A stretch of DNA of 53,522 bases from Pseudomonadota bacterium (GCA_030653935.1 JAURYL010000049.1:1-53522); one strand, 5' to 3'. Positions 1 to 10,022 are shown, numbered from the stretch's first letter. Notes: generated by a model from the letters alone, not told the origin. Made by a program: numbers and translations.

Positions 1-320
1 GATCCCGGCCGGGTTATGGCCGTGCTTTCCGGAAACATGAATGGCACGAAGCACGAGCGTTTCCAGGTAGCCCGGATGCAGCCCGCCCACCGAAGGTTGA
101 ACTGGGTGCTGCCGTGGCCGGGCTGCATCCGGGATGGCGACACCGCACGCCTGTGCCGGGCTACGGTACTAACCCCCCCCCCAGCCCCCCTTTGATAAAG
201 GGGGGAGTCAGCGCGCCGCACGCCTGTACCGGGCTACGGTACAGTGCCAATGCCAATGAGCGAGGGATCAGGAAGTCTGATCTTGTAGTACAGCCGGCTG
301 GAAGCCGGCGCTACACGTTC
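1..320. repeat. Gene-free repeat-rich segment upstream of the window's first gene
   Basis: No gene is supported here. A perfect 15-bp inverted repeat (71-85 against 119-133, core CCCGGATGCAGCCCG) can form a hairpin. A direct repeat of about 26 bp (143-168 and 217-242, differing at one base) brackets a C-tract/G-tract palindrome at 173-207 with core CCCCCCTTTGATAAAGGGGG. A further repeat, ACAGCCGGCTGGAAGCCGGC, is at 290-315 and recurs at 26212 and 38774. The segment lies beyond the 3' end of the minus-strand ygiQ gene, and the hairpins could help end its transcript (inference). Confidence 0.7.
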
Positions 321-2594
321 CTAACGCGGGCGTTTTCCACGCGGGCCGGAGGGCTTCATCGGGCGCCGCGTCTCCGGCTTGGCCCGGGTGGCCGGTCGGG
401 GTGGCCGGCGTTCTCCGGCGGGGGTGGCGCTTTCAAAACGACGCCCGGTGCCGGCCGGCTGGAAGGTTGGGATCAGGTGCTTCTTGCCGTTGCCGATCAG
501 ATCGGCGCGGCCCATCGCTTGCAGGGCATCGCGCAGCAACGGCCAGTTTTCAGCGTCGTGGTAGCGCAGGAAAGCCTTGTGCAGTTTGCGCGTGCGCCCG
601 GCGCGGACGACCGACACGCTCTGACCACCCCCCAACACCTTTTTCAGCGGGTTGCGCTCGGTGTGATACATGGTGGTGGCCAGCGCCATCGGCGTCGGCA
701 GGAAGGTCTGCACCTGGTCCAGGCGGAAATTGTTGTGCTTCAGCCAGAGCGCCAGGTTGAGCATGTCTTCATCGGTGGTGCCGGGATGGGCGGCGATGAA
801 ATAGGGAATCAGGTATTGCTCTTTGCCGGCCTCTTTCGAGAAGCGCTCGAACATCAGTTTGAAGCGGTCGTAGGCGGCGATGCCCGGCTTCATCATGTGG
901 TTGAGCGGCCCTTCCTCGGTGTGTTCCGGGGCGATCTTGAGATAGCCGCCGACATGGTGGGTAACCAGCTCCTTGACGTATTCCGGCGAGCGCAATGCCA
1001 GGTCGTAACGCACCCCGGAGCTGATGAGGATCTTCTTGATGCCGGGCAGCGCGCGCGCCTTGCGGTAGAGCTGCACCAGCGGTCCGTGGTCGGTGCCCAT
1101 GTTCTCGCAGATGTCCGGGAATACGCAGGACAGACGGCGGCAGGCGGATTCAATGACCGGGTCCTTGCAGGCGAGGCGGTACATGTTGGCGGTGGGACCG
1201 CCGAGGTCGGAAATCACGCCGGTGAAGCCGGGCGTCTTGTCGCGGATGGCTTCGATTTCACCCAGGATGGATTCCTCGGAACGGCTCTGGATGATGCGGC
1301 CCTCATGCTCGGTGATGGAGCAGAAGGTGCAGCCGCCGAAACAGCCGCGCATGATGTTGATCGAGAAGCGGATCATCTCCCAGGCGGGAATCTTCGCGTC
1401 GCCATAGACCGGATGCGGCGCCCGCGCGTAGGGCATGTCGTAGACGCGGTCGAGTTCCTCGGTGGCAAGCGGCAGCGGCGGCGGGTTGAGCCAGAGATCA
1501 CGCAAACCCGCGCGTTCGCCGTGCGCCTGGACCAGGGCACGGGCATTACCGGGATTGGATTCGAGATGCAGCATGCGTGAGGCATGCGCGTACAGCACCG
1601 GGTTCTTTTCCACCAGCTCGTAGGCGGGGATGCGCAGCACCGTATGGGCACGGGCGGCCTGGCGTGCCTTGCGGCGTGCTTCCTGGGAGAAATCGTGTAG
1701 CGGGTATGTGCCCCCCCCTTTACCAAAGGGGGGTTGGGGGGGATTTGCCGTTTCCGCGCCGGTCGAAGACCCCCCCCCCGGCCCCCCTTTTTCAAAGGGG
1801 GGAGTGGCCACAGCATAGGGATCAGGATGCGCATCGACGCGGCCAAGGATTTCCAGTTGCGTCGAGTCGATCTCCGCCCATTCCTCGCTCGGCTTCCAGC
1901 CGAATGGCGCCATGAACGCGGTGCCGCGCAGATCGCGAATCTCGGCGATGGCCTCGCCCGCCGCCAGGCGATGGGTCAGCGCCACCAGCGCCCGTTCCGC
2001 GTTGCCGAACATCAGCATGTCGGCCTTGGAGTCGGCCAGCACGGAACGCCGCACCTTGTCCGACCAATAGTCGTAATGGGCGATGCGGCGCAGGCTGGCC
2101 TCGATGCCGCCGACTACCACATTCACCCCGGCATAGGCCTCGCGGCAGCGCTGTGAATAGGCCACCACGGCGCGATCCGGGCGCTTGTTGGGCTCGGCGT
2201 TGGCGGTGTAGGCGTCGTCGGAACGGATTCTTCGATCCGAGGTGTAGCGGTTCACCATCGAGTCCATGTTCCCCGCCGTCACCCCGAAATACAGATTCGG
2301 CCGACCCAGCACGCGGAAAGGATCGGCCGATTTCCAGTCCGGCTGGCTGATGATGCCGACACGGAAGCCCTGCGCTTCCAGCAGCCGCCCGACCAGCGCC
2401 ATGCCGAAGCTGGGATGGTCGATATAGGCGTCGCCGGTCACCAGGATGACATCGCAACTGTCCCAACCCAGCGCGTCCATTTCCTTGCGCGACATCGGCA
2501 GAAACGGCGCCACGCCGAAGCGTTTTGCCCAGAAGGGACGGTAGGAAAAAAGAGGTTTGGCGGTATCCAAGGCGGGCTCGATTAAAAAGGCCAA
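321..2594 (-). CDS. ygiQ: YgiQ-type (UPF0313) radical SAM protein
   Basis: A 757-residue radical SAM protein of the YgiQ/UPF0313 family, whose reaction is not established. The 4Fe-4S/SAM motif reads CFGGCTFC at about residue 416, followed by [14 protein letters not shown], which is highly typical of the family. The N-terminus ([24 protein letters not shown]) also matches the family start, supporting the first ATG. The C-terminus is a basic, Pro/Arg-rich tail. Oddity: residues about 264-294 ([10 protein letters not shown]...[10 protein letters not shown]) are encoded by two palindromic repeats at 1711-1742 and 1770-1803, absent from the family as I recall it. They keep the frame, so the gene is probably still functional with a low-complexity loop. 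Just downstream of recN on the same strand. Confidence 0.93.
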   Translation of the reverse strand: MAFLIEPALDTAKPLFSYRPFWAKRFGVAPFLPMSRKEMDALGWDSCDVILVTGDAYIDHPSFGMALVGRLLEAQGFRVGIISQPDWKSADPFRVLGRPNLYFGVTAGNMDSMVNRYTSDRRIRSDDAYTANAEPNKRPDRAVVAYSQRCREAYAGVNVVVGGIEASLRRIAHYDYWSDKVRRSVLADSKADMLMFGNAERALVALTHRLAAGEAIAEIRDLRGTAFMAPFGWKPSEEWAEIDSTQLEILGRVDAHPDPYAVATPPFEKGGPGGGSSTGAETANPPQPPFGKGGGTYPLHDFSQEARRKARQAARAHTVLRIPAYELVEKNPVLYAHASRMLHLESNPGNARALVQAHGERAGLRDLWLNPPPLPLATEELDRVYDMPYARAPHPVYGDAKIPAWEMIRFSINIMRGCFGGCTFCSITEHEGRIIQSRSEESILGEIEAIRDKTPGFTGVISDLGGPTANMYRLACKDPVIESACRRLSCVFPDICENMGTDHGPLVQLYRKARALPGIKKILISSGVRYDLALRSPEYVKELVTHHVGGYLKIAPEHTEEGPLNHMMKPGIAAYDRFKLMFERFSKEAGKEQYLIPYFIAAHPGTTDEDMLNLALWLKHNNFRLDQVQTFLPTPMALATTMYHTERNPLKKVLGGGQSVSVVRAGRTRKLHKAFLRYHDAENWPLLRDALQAMGRADLIGNGKKHLIPTFQPAGTGRRFESATPAGERRPPRPATRAKPETRRPMKPSGPRGKRPR
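1711..1803. repeat. Two C/G-tract palindromes in frame inside ygiQ
   Basis: Two copies of a palindrome (1711-1742 and 1770-1803) built from a run of C, TTT, a few A/T bases, AAA and a run of G. Together they span about 93 bp and add about 31 codons to ygiQ without a stop. The same family occurs at 173-207, 43004-43039, 46457-46491, 46527-46557 and 50635-50667. Confidence 0.85.
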
Positions 2595-2665
2595 TCGATG
2601 CCGTCAGGCAGCACTTGGCGGGAACAACAAACGGAAAAATGACCGAAACATAAGCTGTGCGGGCC

Positions 2666-4321
2666 TCAGGCGCCGCGCAGCATTTCTCCAGCATGTTCGC
2701 GGGTGGCTTCGGTGAGTTTGACGCCGCCCAGCATGCGGGCGATTTCTTCGACGCGGCCCGCGCTTTCCAATCCGACGACACGCGAAAGCGCGTGGCCATC
2801 GAGCGTGGTTTTACTGACCTGGTAATGCTGGGCGGCGCGGGCGGCGACTTGCGGCAAATGGGTGACACAAAGGACCTGGCGGGTCTGGCCAAGTTCCGCG
2901 AGCAGGCGACCGACAATCTCGGCGACGCCACCGCCGATGCCGGAATCGACTTCGTCGAAGATCAGGGTGGGGGCGCCGGAGACGCCGGAGAGCACGGTTT
3001 GCAGGGCGAGGCCGATGCGCGAGAGCTCACCGCCGGAAGCGGTTTTCGCGAGCGGTTTGAGGCTCTGGCCGGCATGTGGGGAGACGCGGAATTCGACGTC
3101 TTCCAGACCGTGCGCGGCGGCTTCACCGGCGACGAGGCCGGCCTCGAAGGCGCCGCCCTGCATGGCGAGGTGCTGCATGGCCTGGCTGACCGCCTGGTTC
3201 AGACGGCCGGCGGCTTCACCACGTTGGTGCGTGAGCTTGCCGGCCAGTTTGCGATAGCCGGCTTCGGCCTCGCTCTCCGCGCGTTTCAGGGCTTCCAGAT
3301 CGCCAGCTGCGCCGAGTTCCAGTAGTTGCGCGGTGGCTTCGGCAAGGGTTTCCGGGATGTCCTCGGGGCGGATGCGGAACTTGCGAGCGATGTCCTGCAC
3401 GGCGGCGATGCGCGCTTCCGCCTCGCTCAAGGCTTGCGGGTCGAGGTCAACGCGTTCGGCGTAACGGGTGAGTTCGCGGGCGGCTTCCTGCAAGGTGTCG
3501 GCGGCGCTTCCCAGCATACCCAGGGGTTCGACCAGGCTGGGGTCGATTTCGGCGAGGTCGCTCAACTTGCCGCGCGCGTCGCGCAGGCGGGAAAGGACAC
3601 AGTCGCCGTCGTCATCGAGCAGCGCGGCGGCGGCCTGGGAACCGGCGAGCAAGTCGGCGGCATGGGCCAGACGCCGGTGTTCTTCCTGTGAGGCGGCCCA
3701 GCCGTCATGGGTGTAAGCCAGGGCGGTGAGTTCGTTGACCGTCCAGGTAAGGCGTTCGCGTTCGGCTTCCTGCTCGCCGGCATGGCTTTCCGCGTTGTCG
3801 CGACGGACGCGAGCGTCACGCCAGGCACGAAAGGCGTCGGCGACCTCGGCGGCAAGCGGCGTGGAGCCGGCGTAGGCGTCGAGCAGGCGGCGCTGTTCGG
3901 CGCTTTTCAGCAGGGAGTAGTGGGCGTGCTGGCCGTGAATGTCGACCAGATGCTCGCCCGCCGCCTTGAGTTGCTGGGCGGTGGCGGCGCGGCCGTTGAT
4001 GAAGGCGCGGGAACGGCCACTGGCCTCGATCACGCGACGCAGCAGGAGGATGCCCTCCTCGCCCGCCAGATCGTTCTCCTCCAGCCAGGCGGCCAACTCG
4101 GGCAGGCCCTCCAGGGAGAACTCGGCCGCCACTTCGGCGCGTTGCGTGCCTTCCCGCACCACGCCGGCCTCGGCGCGTTCACCGAGGACCAGGGAAAGGG
4201 CATCGAGCAGGATGGATTTTCCGGCGCCGGTTTCGCCGGTAAGCACGGAGAAGCCGGCGTGAAAGTCCAGTTCCAGGCGATCAACCAGGACGAAGTCGGT
4301 AAGGGTCAGGGAGAGGATCAT
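2666..4321 (-). CDS. recN: DNA repair protein RecN
   Basis: A 551-residue SMC-like ATPase that acts at double-strand breaks during recombinational repair. The Walker A motif GETGAGKS is at residues 29-36. Heptad-rich, Glu/Ala/Arg-rich coiled-coil segments fill the middle, and the C-terminal ABC half has the signature region KTASGGELSRIGLAL and Walker B LIFDEVDSGIGG. Length and motifs match the family. The start ATG gives the conserved MILSLTLTDFVLVD opening. It is followed upstream (4322-4412) by a hairpin repeat and then nadK on the same strand, the common nadK-recN order. Confidence 0.97.
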   Translation of the reverse strand: MILSLTLTDFVLVDRLELDFHAGFSVLTGETGAGKSILLDALSLVLGERAEAGVVREGTQRAEVAAEFSLEGLPELAAWLEENDLAGEEGILLLRRVIEASGRSRAFINGRAATAQQLKAAGEHLVDIHGQHAHYSLLKSAEQRRLLDAYAGSTPLAAEVADAFRAWRDARVRRDNAESHAGEQEAERERLTWTVNELTALAYTHDGWAASQEEHRRLAHAADLLAGSQAAAALLDDDGDCVLSRLRDARGKLSDLAEIDPSLVEPLGMLGSAADTLQEAARELTRYAERVDLDPQALSEAEARIAAVQDIARKFRIRPEDIPETLAEATAQLLELGAAGDLEALKRAESEAEAGYRKLAGKLTHQRGEAAGRLNQAVSQAMQHLAMQGGAFEAGLVAGEAAAHGLEDVEFRVSPHAGQSLKPLAKTASGGELSRIGLALQTVLSGVSGAPTLIFDEVDSGIGGGVAEIVGRLLAELGQTRQVLCVTHLPQVAARAAQHYQVSKTTLDGHALSRVVGLESAGRVEEIARMLGGVKLTEATREHAGEMLRGA

Positions 4322-4333
4322 GGTTGGCGCTCT

Positions 4334-4408
4334 TGTAGCGCAGGCGTCCCCGCCTGCACGTTCCTCTGACTGCTATTCGCGGGGAGCAGGCGAGACGCCT
4401 GCGCTACA
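4334..4408. repeat. GTAGCGCAGGC-type inverted repeat between nadK and recN
   Basis: Two arms, TGTAGCGCAGGCGTCCCCGC and the opposing GGCGAGACGCCTGCGCTACA, face each other across about 27 bp and can form a long hairpin. Related arms occur at 36808-36868, 38744-38764 and 44179-44200. Placement between two genes is typical of REP-like repeats. Confidence 0.75.
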
Positions 4409-4412
4409 GGGT

Positions 4413-5285
4413 TCAAAGCTTCTCCCCCCAATGCAGCTTCTGCCGGAGGGTGTCGTAGTAGTTGTGGCCGGTGGGGTGCAGCAGGCGCACGGTGTTCCTG
4501 GCGCGCTGGATCACCACGCGGTCGCCGATTTTCAGGTCGGCGTGCTGCTGGCCGTCGAAGTGGACGCGGGCGTCGTCGGCGTGGATCAGATTGATCTCGA
4601 TCTCAGAATGGCTGTTCACCGCGATGGGCCGCGCCGACAGGGTGTGTGGGCAGATCGGCACCAACACCACGGCTTCCAGGGTGGGATGCAGGATCGGGCC
4701 GCCGCCGGACAGCGCATAGGCGGTGGAGCCGGTGGGCGTGGCCACCACCAGGCCGTCGGCGCGCTGGCTGTAGACAAACTGGTTGTCGATGTAGACCTCG
4801 AATTCGATCAGCCGGCCCAGGGTGCTCTTGCTCACCACCACGTCGTTGAAGGCATAGGCGGCGATCAGCACGTCTTCGGCGCGCTCGACGCTGGACATCA
4901 GCATGATCCGCTCCTCCGCCACATATTGGCCGGCAAGCATTTCATCCAGGGTGGAGAACATGGTGTCGATGGACACGTCGGCGAGAAAGCCGAGGCGACC
5001 CTGATTGACGCCGATCAGCGGCACGCGATGATCGACCAACGAACGCGCGATGTTGAGCAGGGTGCCGTCGCCGCCCAGGACGATGGCCAGATCCGCCGCC
5101 GCCCCCATTTCATCCAGCGTCGCCACCGGAAACTCGCGGGTCTCACAGGCTTCCGCCGTGTGCGCGGTAATCATTACCTCATGCCCGCGCTTGCTGAGAT
5201 AGTCCGCCAGACGCAACAAAGAACCGGCGCTGCCGGGCCGGTTGTACTTGCCCACCAGGGCAATGGTCTTGAAATCTGGATTCAT
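4413..5285 (-). CDS. nadK: NAD kinase
   Basis: A 290-residue cytosolic ATP-NAD kinase that phosphorylates NAD to NADP. It shows the GGDGTLL motif with the catalytic Asp, the NQGRLGFLADV segment and the conserved region SQRADGLVVATPTGSTAYALSGGGPI. Full family length. The start codon gives MNPDFKTIALVGKYN. Divergent from hrcA, with 129 bp between the two starts. Confidence 0.97.
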   Translation of the reverse strand: MNPDFKTIALVGKYNRPGSAGSLLRLADYLSKRGHEVMITAHTAEACETREFPVATLDEMGAAADLAIVLGGDGTLLNIARSLVDHRVPLIGVNQGRLGFLADVSIDTMFSTLDEMLAGQYVAEERIMLMSSVERAEDVLIAAYAFNDVVVSKSTLGRLIEFEVYIDNQFVYSQRADGLVVATPTGSTAYALSGGGPILHPTLEAVVLVPICPHTLSARPIAVNSHSEIEINLIHADDARVHFDGQQHADLKIGDRVVIQRARNTVRLLHPTGHNYYDTLRQKLHWGEKL

Positions 5286-5414
5286 GGCGTGAAATTATAG
5301 CCGTCCTCTCAAGTCGTTCGCCGGGCTACCCGGGAATGGCTTGTGCTCCCCTTCGGGAGAGCGGTCCGGGTGTTTCATCGGGCATGGGGCTCGATCAACT
5401 ACCCGCCGCCCACC

Positions 5415-6434
5415 ATGCTCAACGACCGCGCCCGCATCCTGCTCAAGTTCCTCGTCGAACGCTATATCGAAGACGGCCAGCCGGTGGGCTCACGCACCCT
5501 GTCCAAGCACGGTGGCCTGAACCTCTCGCCCGCTTCCATCCGCAACGTCATGGCCGATCTGGAGGAAGGCGGCTACATCTCCAGCCCACACACCTCGGCC
5601 GGACGCATTCCTACCGCGCGCGGCTATCGCCTGTTCGTGGATACCTTGCTCACGGTCAAACCGCTGCAACAGGGCGAAGTCCGCCAGATGCAATCAACCC
5701 TGGCGCCCAACGATCCCCAGCAACTGCTCAACGCCGCCTCGCACCTGCTGGCCGAGCTTTCCGCCTATGCCGGCGTCGTGCTTACGCCAAAGCGGCGCAA
5801 CCTGGGCCTGCGCCAGATCGAGTTTCTCAGCCTCTCGGACAAGCGCCTCCTGCTCATCATGGTCACCGCCGAGGGCGAAGTACAGAACCGCGTGATCGTC
5901 ACCGAGCGGCCCTACGACCCCAGCCAACTGGTGCGCGCCGCGAATTATTTCAACCAGCATTTCGCCGGCTTCTCCTTCGAGCAGGTGCAGCCGCGCCTGG
6001 CCCGTGAGCTGGTGCAGCTCCAGTCGGATATCAGCCACCTCATGGAAGCCGTGGTCAGTGTCGGCACCGAAGCATTCAGCGGCGTCGGCAAGGAATATGT
6101 GCTCTCGGGCGAACGCAACTTGCTCGGCTCTCCCGACCTGTTCTCCAACATGGGGCGGCTGCGCGAATTGTTCGGCCTGTTCGAGCAAAAGACCGAGCTC
6201 ATGCAACTGCTCGACGTCAGCCATGCCGCCAGCGGCGTGCAACTGTTCATCGGTGCGGAGTCGGGCGTCGCCCCGCTCGACGAATGCAGCGTCATCGCCG
6301 CGCCTTACGAGGTGGACGGCGAAGTGGTCGGCACCCTCGGCGTCATCGGCCCCACCCGCATGGCTTACGAGCGGGTGATCCCCATCGTCGACATCACCGC
6401 CCGGCTGTTGTCCAACGCGCTGTCGTATCACTGA
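5415..6434 (+). CDS. hrcA: Heat-inducible transcription repressor HrcA
   Basis: A 339-residue repressor of heat-shock genes, which binds CIRCE elements. The start is placed at the ATG giving [20 protein letters not shown]; the open frame extends 24 codons further upstream without homology. The N-terminal winged helix includes [20 protein letters not shown] and [20 protein letters not shown], both hallmarks. The GAF-like C-terminal half ends [21 protein letters not shown] see no CIRCE palindrome upstream, so autoregulation is not supported here. Divergent from nadK. Confidence 0.96.
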   Translation: MLNDRARILLKFLVERYIEDGQPVGSRTLSKHGGLNLSPASIRNVMADLEEGGYISSPHTSAGRIPTARGYRLFVDTLLTVKPLQQGEVRQMQSTLAPNDPQQLLNAASHLLAELSAYAGVVLTPKRRNLGLRQIEFLSLSDKRLLLIMVTAEGEVQNRVIVTERPYDPSQLVRAANYFNQHFAGFSFEQVQPRLARELVQLQSDISHLMEAVVSVGTEAFSGVGKEYVLSGERNLLGSPDLFSNMGRLRELFGLFEQKTELMQLLDVSHAASGVQLFIGAESGVAPLDECSVIAAPYEVDGEVVGTLGVIGPTRMAYERVIPIVDITARLLSNALSYH

Positions 6435-6481
6435 AACCGAGAATAAAGCTTGCTCAACTATTTATTGTTGTTACGATAAAT

Positions 6482-6763
6482 ATGCAGATCGAATTCGATC
6501 CGGCCAAGCGCGAGAAAACCCTGGCGGAGCGCGGGCTGGACTTTGCCGATGCGCCACAGATATTCGCGGGTCCGGTGATTGAGGCTGAAGACAGCCGGTT
6601 CGATTATGGCGAGACCCGCATCACCTCGATGGGTAGCCTGAATGATCGTTTGGTGGTGCTGGTTTGGACGCAACGCGACCAGGTACGTCGCATCATTTCA
6701 ATGAGGTACGCCAATGAACGCGAAATTGCCCGTTACAACCTCCACCTGGGTCGACCCGGATGA
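6482..6763 (+). CDS. brnT: BrnT-family toxin
   Basis: A 93-residue protein of the BrnT ribonuclease family, the toxin of type II BrnT/BrnA systems. It begins MQIEFDPAKREKTLAERGLD, the usual opening (x-FDPAK-x-x-x-N/T-x-x-KHG), and ends with the RIISMRYANEREIARY segment. The ATG at 6482 is chosen because family homology starts there. No clear ribosome-binding site is visible just upstream. It overlaps the antitoxin gene by 50 bp, so the two are co-transcribed. It lies between hrcA and hemH, a small insertion among housekeeping genes. Confidence 0.88.
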   Translation: MQIEFDPAKREKTLAERGLDFADAPQIFAGPVIEAEDSRFDYGETRITSMGSLNDRLVVLVWTQRDQVRRIISMRYANEREIARYNLHLGRPG

Positions 6764-7022
6764 CGCTCCGGAACTGACGGAGGAATGGATTGAAAAAGGC
6801 ACATACCGTATCGGCGGAAAGGTGGTGTCGCCCGAGGAAGGCAAAGCCGCCTTCCGGGAAATGCTGCGCCGGGGCCGGCCGAAAGCCGAAACCGTCAAGG
6901 AATCCCTGACCGTGCGCTACGACGCCGACATCGTCGCCGCCTTCCGTTCCAGCGGCCCCGGGTGGCAGACACGCATGAACGCGGCCCTGCGTGAATGGCT
7001 GGAAACCCATACACCGGCATGA
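6714..7022 (+). CDS. brnA: BrnA-family antitoxin
   Basis: A 102-residue antitoxin that should bind BrnT and repress the operon. The C-terminal ribbon-helix-helix-like part (VKESLTVRYDADIVAAFRSSGPGWQTRMNAAL, written here as the span at residues about 62-93) carries the GPGWQTR segment typical of BrnA. The N-terminal acidic region (DPDDAPELTEEW) is also typical. It overlaps the end of brnT by 50 bp. Apparently intact. Confidence 0.88.
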   Translation: MNAKLPVTTSTWVDPDDAPELTEEWIEKGTYRIGGKVVSPEEGKAAFREMLRRGRPKAETVKESLTVRYDADIVAAFRSSGPGWQTRMNAALREWLETHTPA

Positions 7023-7082
7023 AACACCGATAGCGATCCAATACTTCAACCAGAATCCAGAACCCAATAGTCGAGATCGCCC

Positions 7083-8189
7083 ATGCCCTACTACCTCCCC
7101 GAACCCCCTTTCAAACACGACCAGCCCGCCCGCGTCGGCATCCTGCTGATCAATCTGGGCACGCCGGAGGCGCCGACGGCCGCCGCCGTGCGGCCGTACC
7201 TCAAGGAATTCCTCTGGGACAGGCGGGTAGTGGAAATTCCCCGGCTGCTCTGGTGGCCGATACTCAACGGCGTCATCCTCAATACCCGGCCCGCCAAGTC
7301 CGCCGAAAAATACGCCTCGATCTGGCGCGCCGAGGGCTCACCGCTGAAGGTGTACACGGAACGCATGGCGAAGCTGCTCAAGGGTCTGCTCGGTGAGCGC
7401 CTGCGCCAGCCCCTGCGGGTGGACTACGCGATGCGCTACGGCAAGCCCGGCATCGCGGAAAAAATCGCGCAACTGAAGGCCGAAGGGGTTGATCGCCTGC
7501 TGCTGCTGCCGCTCTACCCGCAATATGCCGCCAGCAGCACCGGCTCCGCCCTCGACGCGGCGTGGCAGACCCTGCTGCGCAGCCGCAATCCGCCGGAAGT
7601 CCGCGCGATCAAGCATTTCCACGACCATCCCGGCTATATCGCCGCCCTGCGCCAAAGCGTGGAGGCATATTGGGCGGAACACGGCCGCCCCGACAAGCTG
7701 GTCATCAGCTTCCACGGCACCCCACGCCGCTCGCTTGACCTCGGCGACCCCTACCACTGCGAATGTCGCAAAACCGGGCGCCTACTGGCCGAGGCGCTGG
7801 AATTGGCGCCCGAGCAATTCCTGATCACCTTCCAGTCCCGTTTCGGACGCGCCGAGTGGCTGAAACCCTATACCGCCGCCGCGCTGGAAGAACTCGGCCG
7901 CCAGAAGACACGACGGGTCGATGTGCTCTGCCCCGGCTTCACCGCCGATTGCCTGGAAACCCTGGAAGAAATCGCCATGGAGGGGAAAACCACCTTCCTC
8001 AGCGCCGGCGGCGGCGACTTCCGTTACATCCCCGCACTCAATGATCGTCCCCTCTGGATCAACGCCCTCGCCGACCTCGCCCAGTCGCATCTGTCGGGCT
8101 GGATTGACGAAACCTGGAGCGAGGCCGCTGAAATTCAGGAAGCGCAACGACAACTCCAGCAAGCACGCGGCCTGGGAGCGAAAAAATAG
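7083..8189 (+). CDS. hemH: Ferrochelatase
   Basis: A 368-residue enzyme that inserts ferrous iron into protoporphyrin IX, the last step of haem synthesis. The opening [20 protein letters not shown] and [14 protein letters not shown] are characteristic. The catalytic His lies in [17 protein letters not shown], and the second motif is [15 protein letters not shown]. Length matches bacterial HemH. It stands downstream of brnA; haem supply fits the c-type cytochrome encoded next, but the two probably have separate promoters. Confidence 0.97.
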   Translation: MPYYLPEPPFKHDQPARVGILLINLGTPEAPTAAAVRPYLKEFLWDRRVVEIPRLLWWPILNGVILNTRPAKSAEKYASIWRAEGSPLKVYTERMAKLLKGLLGERLRQPLRVDYAMRYGKPGIAEKIAQLKAEGVDRLLLLPLYPQYAASSTGSALDAAWQTLLRSRNPPEVRAIKHFHDHPGYIAALRQSVEAYWAEHGRPDKLVISFHGTPRRSLDLGDPYHCECRKTGRLLAEALELAPEQFLITFQSRFGRAEWLKPYTAAALEELGRQKTRRVDVLCPGFTADCLETLEEIAMEGKTTFLSAGGGDFRYIPALNDRPLWINALADLAQSHLSGWIDETWSEAAEIQEAQRQLQQARGLGAKK

Positions 8190-8268
8190 CGGGAAGCCGC
8201 GCCAATATTAGAGTTTGCTTGTTGACTGGTATGTTTTCACCGGCAACAATCCGCTCGCCATACCAGCT

Positions 8269-8282
8269 TTGACCTAGGTCAA
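8269..8282. promoter_or_regulatory. FNR/FixK-type palindrome upstream of fccAB
   Basis: A perfect 14-bp palindrome, TTGACCTAGGTCAA, 81 bp before the fccA start. It fits the TTGAC-N4-GTCAA form bound by FNR/FixK/Dnr regulators of the CRP superfamily. A second inverted repeat (CTGGTATG/CATACCAG) overlaps it on the left. Suggests oxygen- or nitrate-responsive control of sulfide oxidation; the assignment to a regulator is inference. A good ribosome-binding site (CTGGAGGAG) precedes the fccA ATG. Confidence 0.6.
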
Positions 8283-8363
8283 TTCGGCTTCGAGTGAGCC
8301 TATCACCCGGACCACGGCATCCCTGGGTGGGGAGACCGTTTTGTTTATTTTCTGGAGGAGCAT

Positions 8364-8675
8364 ATGAAGAAATCCATCGCATTGACTCTGCTGATCGCGG
8401 GAACGCTTGGCGCGGCCGCCTCGGCCTTCGCCTCGGGACACGGTGACCCGCGCGCCCGTTTCATGGCCGCGAACTGTGCCTACTGCCACGGTCCCGACGG
8501 CAAGAGCCGCGGCGCCATCCCCAGCCTTGCCGGCCTCGAAGCCAAGTACTTCGTCGACCAGATGAAGGCATTCCGCGACGGCTCCCGTCCCGCCACCGTG
8601 ATGCAGAAGCACGCGATGGGCTACACCGAGGCCGAGTACGAAGTCATGGGCAAGTGGTTCGAATCCCATAAATAA
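8364..8675 (+). CDS. fccA: Monohaem c-type cytochrome, sulfide dehydrogenase subunit FccA
   Basis: A 103-residue periplasmic cytochrome c. A Sec signal peptide (MKKSIALTLLIAGTLGAAAS, cleaved about residue 24) is followed by the haem motif CAYCH with GPDGKSRG. The likely distal Met is in KHAMGYT. As partner of FccB it accepts electrons from the flavin and passes them to the respiratory chain. The size fits the short monohaem FccA of betaproteobacteria rather than the dihaem form. The flavoprotein gene begins 18 bp after its stop. Confidence 0.9.
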   Translation: MKKSIALTLLIAGTLGAAASAFASGHGDPRARFMAANCAYCHGPDGKSRGAIPSLAGLEAKYFVDQMKAFRDGSRPATVMQKHAMGYTEAEYEVMGKWFESHK

Positions 8676-8693
8676 CGGACGATGAGGAAAAAC

Positions 8694-10022
8694 ATGACTA
8701 TTGATCGCCGCGAATTTCTAAAAGTTTCCGCCGGTGCCGCCGGCGCCGTCACCCTGTCCGGCCTGACCGGATGCGCCTCCACCTCGGTTGCCGGTGGCAA
8801 AGCCAAGGTCGTCGTGGTCGGCGCCGGTTTCGGTGGCTCCACCTTCGCTCGTTACATGAAGGCCTGGAGTCCCAACACCGAAGTCACCGTCATCGAGCCG
8901 CTTGGCCAGTTCGTCTCCTGCCCGTTCTCCAATACGGTGCTCGCGGGTACGAACAAGATGGAAGACATCACCATGCCTTATGACTATGTCAAGAAGGCTG
9001 TGGACAACTGGGTTGCCGACAAGGTCACCGCCATCGACACCAGCAAGCGCACCGTCACCACCGCCGGTGGCAAGACCTTCGCCTATGACCGCCTGGTTCT
9101 GGCCGGTGGTATCGAGCTGCTGTACGACAAGGTACAGGGCTACGACGCGGAAACCCGCAAAACCATCAAGCACGCCTGGAAGGCCAGCCCGGATCAAACC
9201 GGCGTCCTGCGCCAGCAACTCGAAGCCATGCCCGACGGTGGCACCTTCGTGATGTCCGTGCCGATGTCTCCGTACCGCTGCCCGCCCGGCCCCTATGAGC
9301 GCGCCTGTCAGGTCGCCACCTACTTCAAGAAGGCCAAGCCCAGGTCCAAGATCATCATCCTGGACGGCAACCCCGACGTGGCGTCCAAGAAAGGCTTGTT
9401 CGTCGCCGCCTGGAAAAATCACTACGGTTACGGCACCGCCGACAGCATGATCGATTACCGTCCGAACAACATGCCGCGCGCCGTCGACGCCAAGAAGATG
9501 ACCGTCGGCACCGAGTTCGACGATGTCAAGGGTGACGTCATCAACGTCGTACCGCCGATGCGCGCCGCCGCCGTCTGCGGCATGGCCGGTGTGCGTAACG
9601 GCAACAACGGCAACTGGTGCGCGATCGACTACCTGACCTTCGAATCGCTGGACGTGCCCAATGTTCACATCCTCGGTGACTCCGCCCTGACCAACTTCCC
9701 GAAGTCTGGTTCCGTGGCGAACAACACCGGCAAGATGTGCGCCTATGCCCTGTCGGAAATTTTCGCCGGCCGCAAGCCCGATCAGTCGCCCGTCGTCACC
9801 AACACCTGCTACTCCGCCGGTTCCGATAGCGTGGCCTTCCACGTCGCCACCGTGTTCCGCTGGGATCCCGAGAAGAAGGCGCTGGTGCCTCCCAAGGGCG
9901 CCAACGGTGTCTCCAAGGAAGAAAGCGAGTTGGAAATGGCCTATATGGACTCCTGGGCCAAGAACGTCTGGGCCGACACCCTCGGTTTGCCGGAAAACTA
10001 CAACTTCACCACCAAGGGCTGA
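8694..10022 (+). CDS. fccB: Flavocytochrome c sulfide dehydrogenase, flavoprotein subunit FccB
   Basis: A 442-residue FAD protein that oxidises sulfide to sulfur in the periplasm. The Tat signal holds DRREFLKVSAGAAGAVTLSG. The FAD-binding Rossmann motif is VVVGAGFGGSTFARYM. The redox cysteines are in PYRCPPGPYERAC (about residue 196) and NWCAIDYLTFES. The start at 8694 is preferred over the ATG at 8682, because GAGGA sits six bases before it and the Tat motif then lies near the N-terminus. Ends just before a strong terminator, so fccAB is probably a two-gene operon. Confidence 0.95.
   Translation: MTIDRREFLKVSAGAAGAVTLSGLTGCASTSVAGGKAKVVVVGAGFGGSTFARYMKAWSPNTEVTVIEPLGQFVSCPFSNTVLAGTNKMEDITMPYDYVKKAVDNWVADKVTAIDTSKRTVTTAGGKTFAYDRLVLAGGIELLYDKVQGYDAETRKTIKHAWKASPDQTGVLRQQLEAMPDGGTFVMSVPMSPYRCPPGPYERACQVATYFKKAKPRSKIIILDGNPDVASKKGLFVAAWKNHYGYGTADSMIDYRPNNMPRAVDAKKMTVGTEFDDVKGDVINVVPPMRAAAVCGMAGVRNGNNGNWCAIDYLTFESLDVPNVHILGDSALTNFPKSGSVANNTGKMCAYALSEIFAGRKPDQSPVVTNTCYSAGSDSVAFHVATVFRWDPEKKALVPPKGANGVSKEESELEMAYMDSWAKNVWADTLGLPENYNFTTKG

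Noticed and set aside
114-1580. A 488-codon plus-strand frame across the repeat region and ygiQ
   Set aside because: Runs antisense through conserved ygiQ motifs and has no protein-like features of its own.
5286-5414. CIRCE operator upstream of hrcA
   Set aside because: Looked for TTAGCACTC-N9-GAGTGCTAA and found nothing close.
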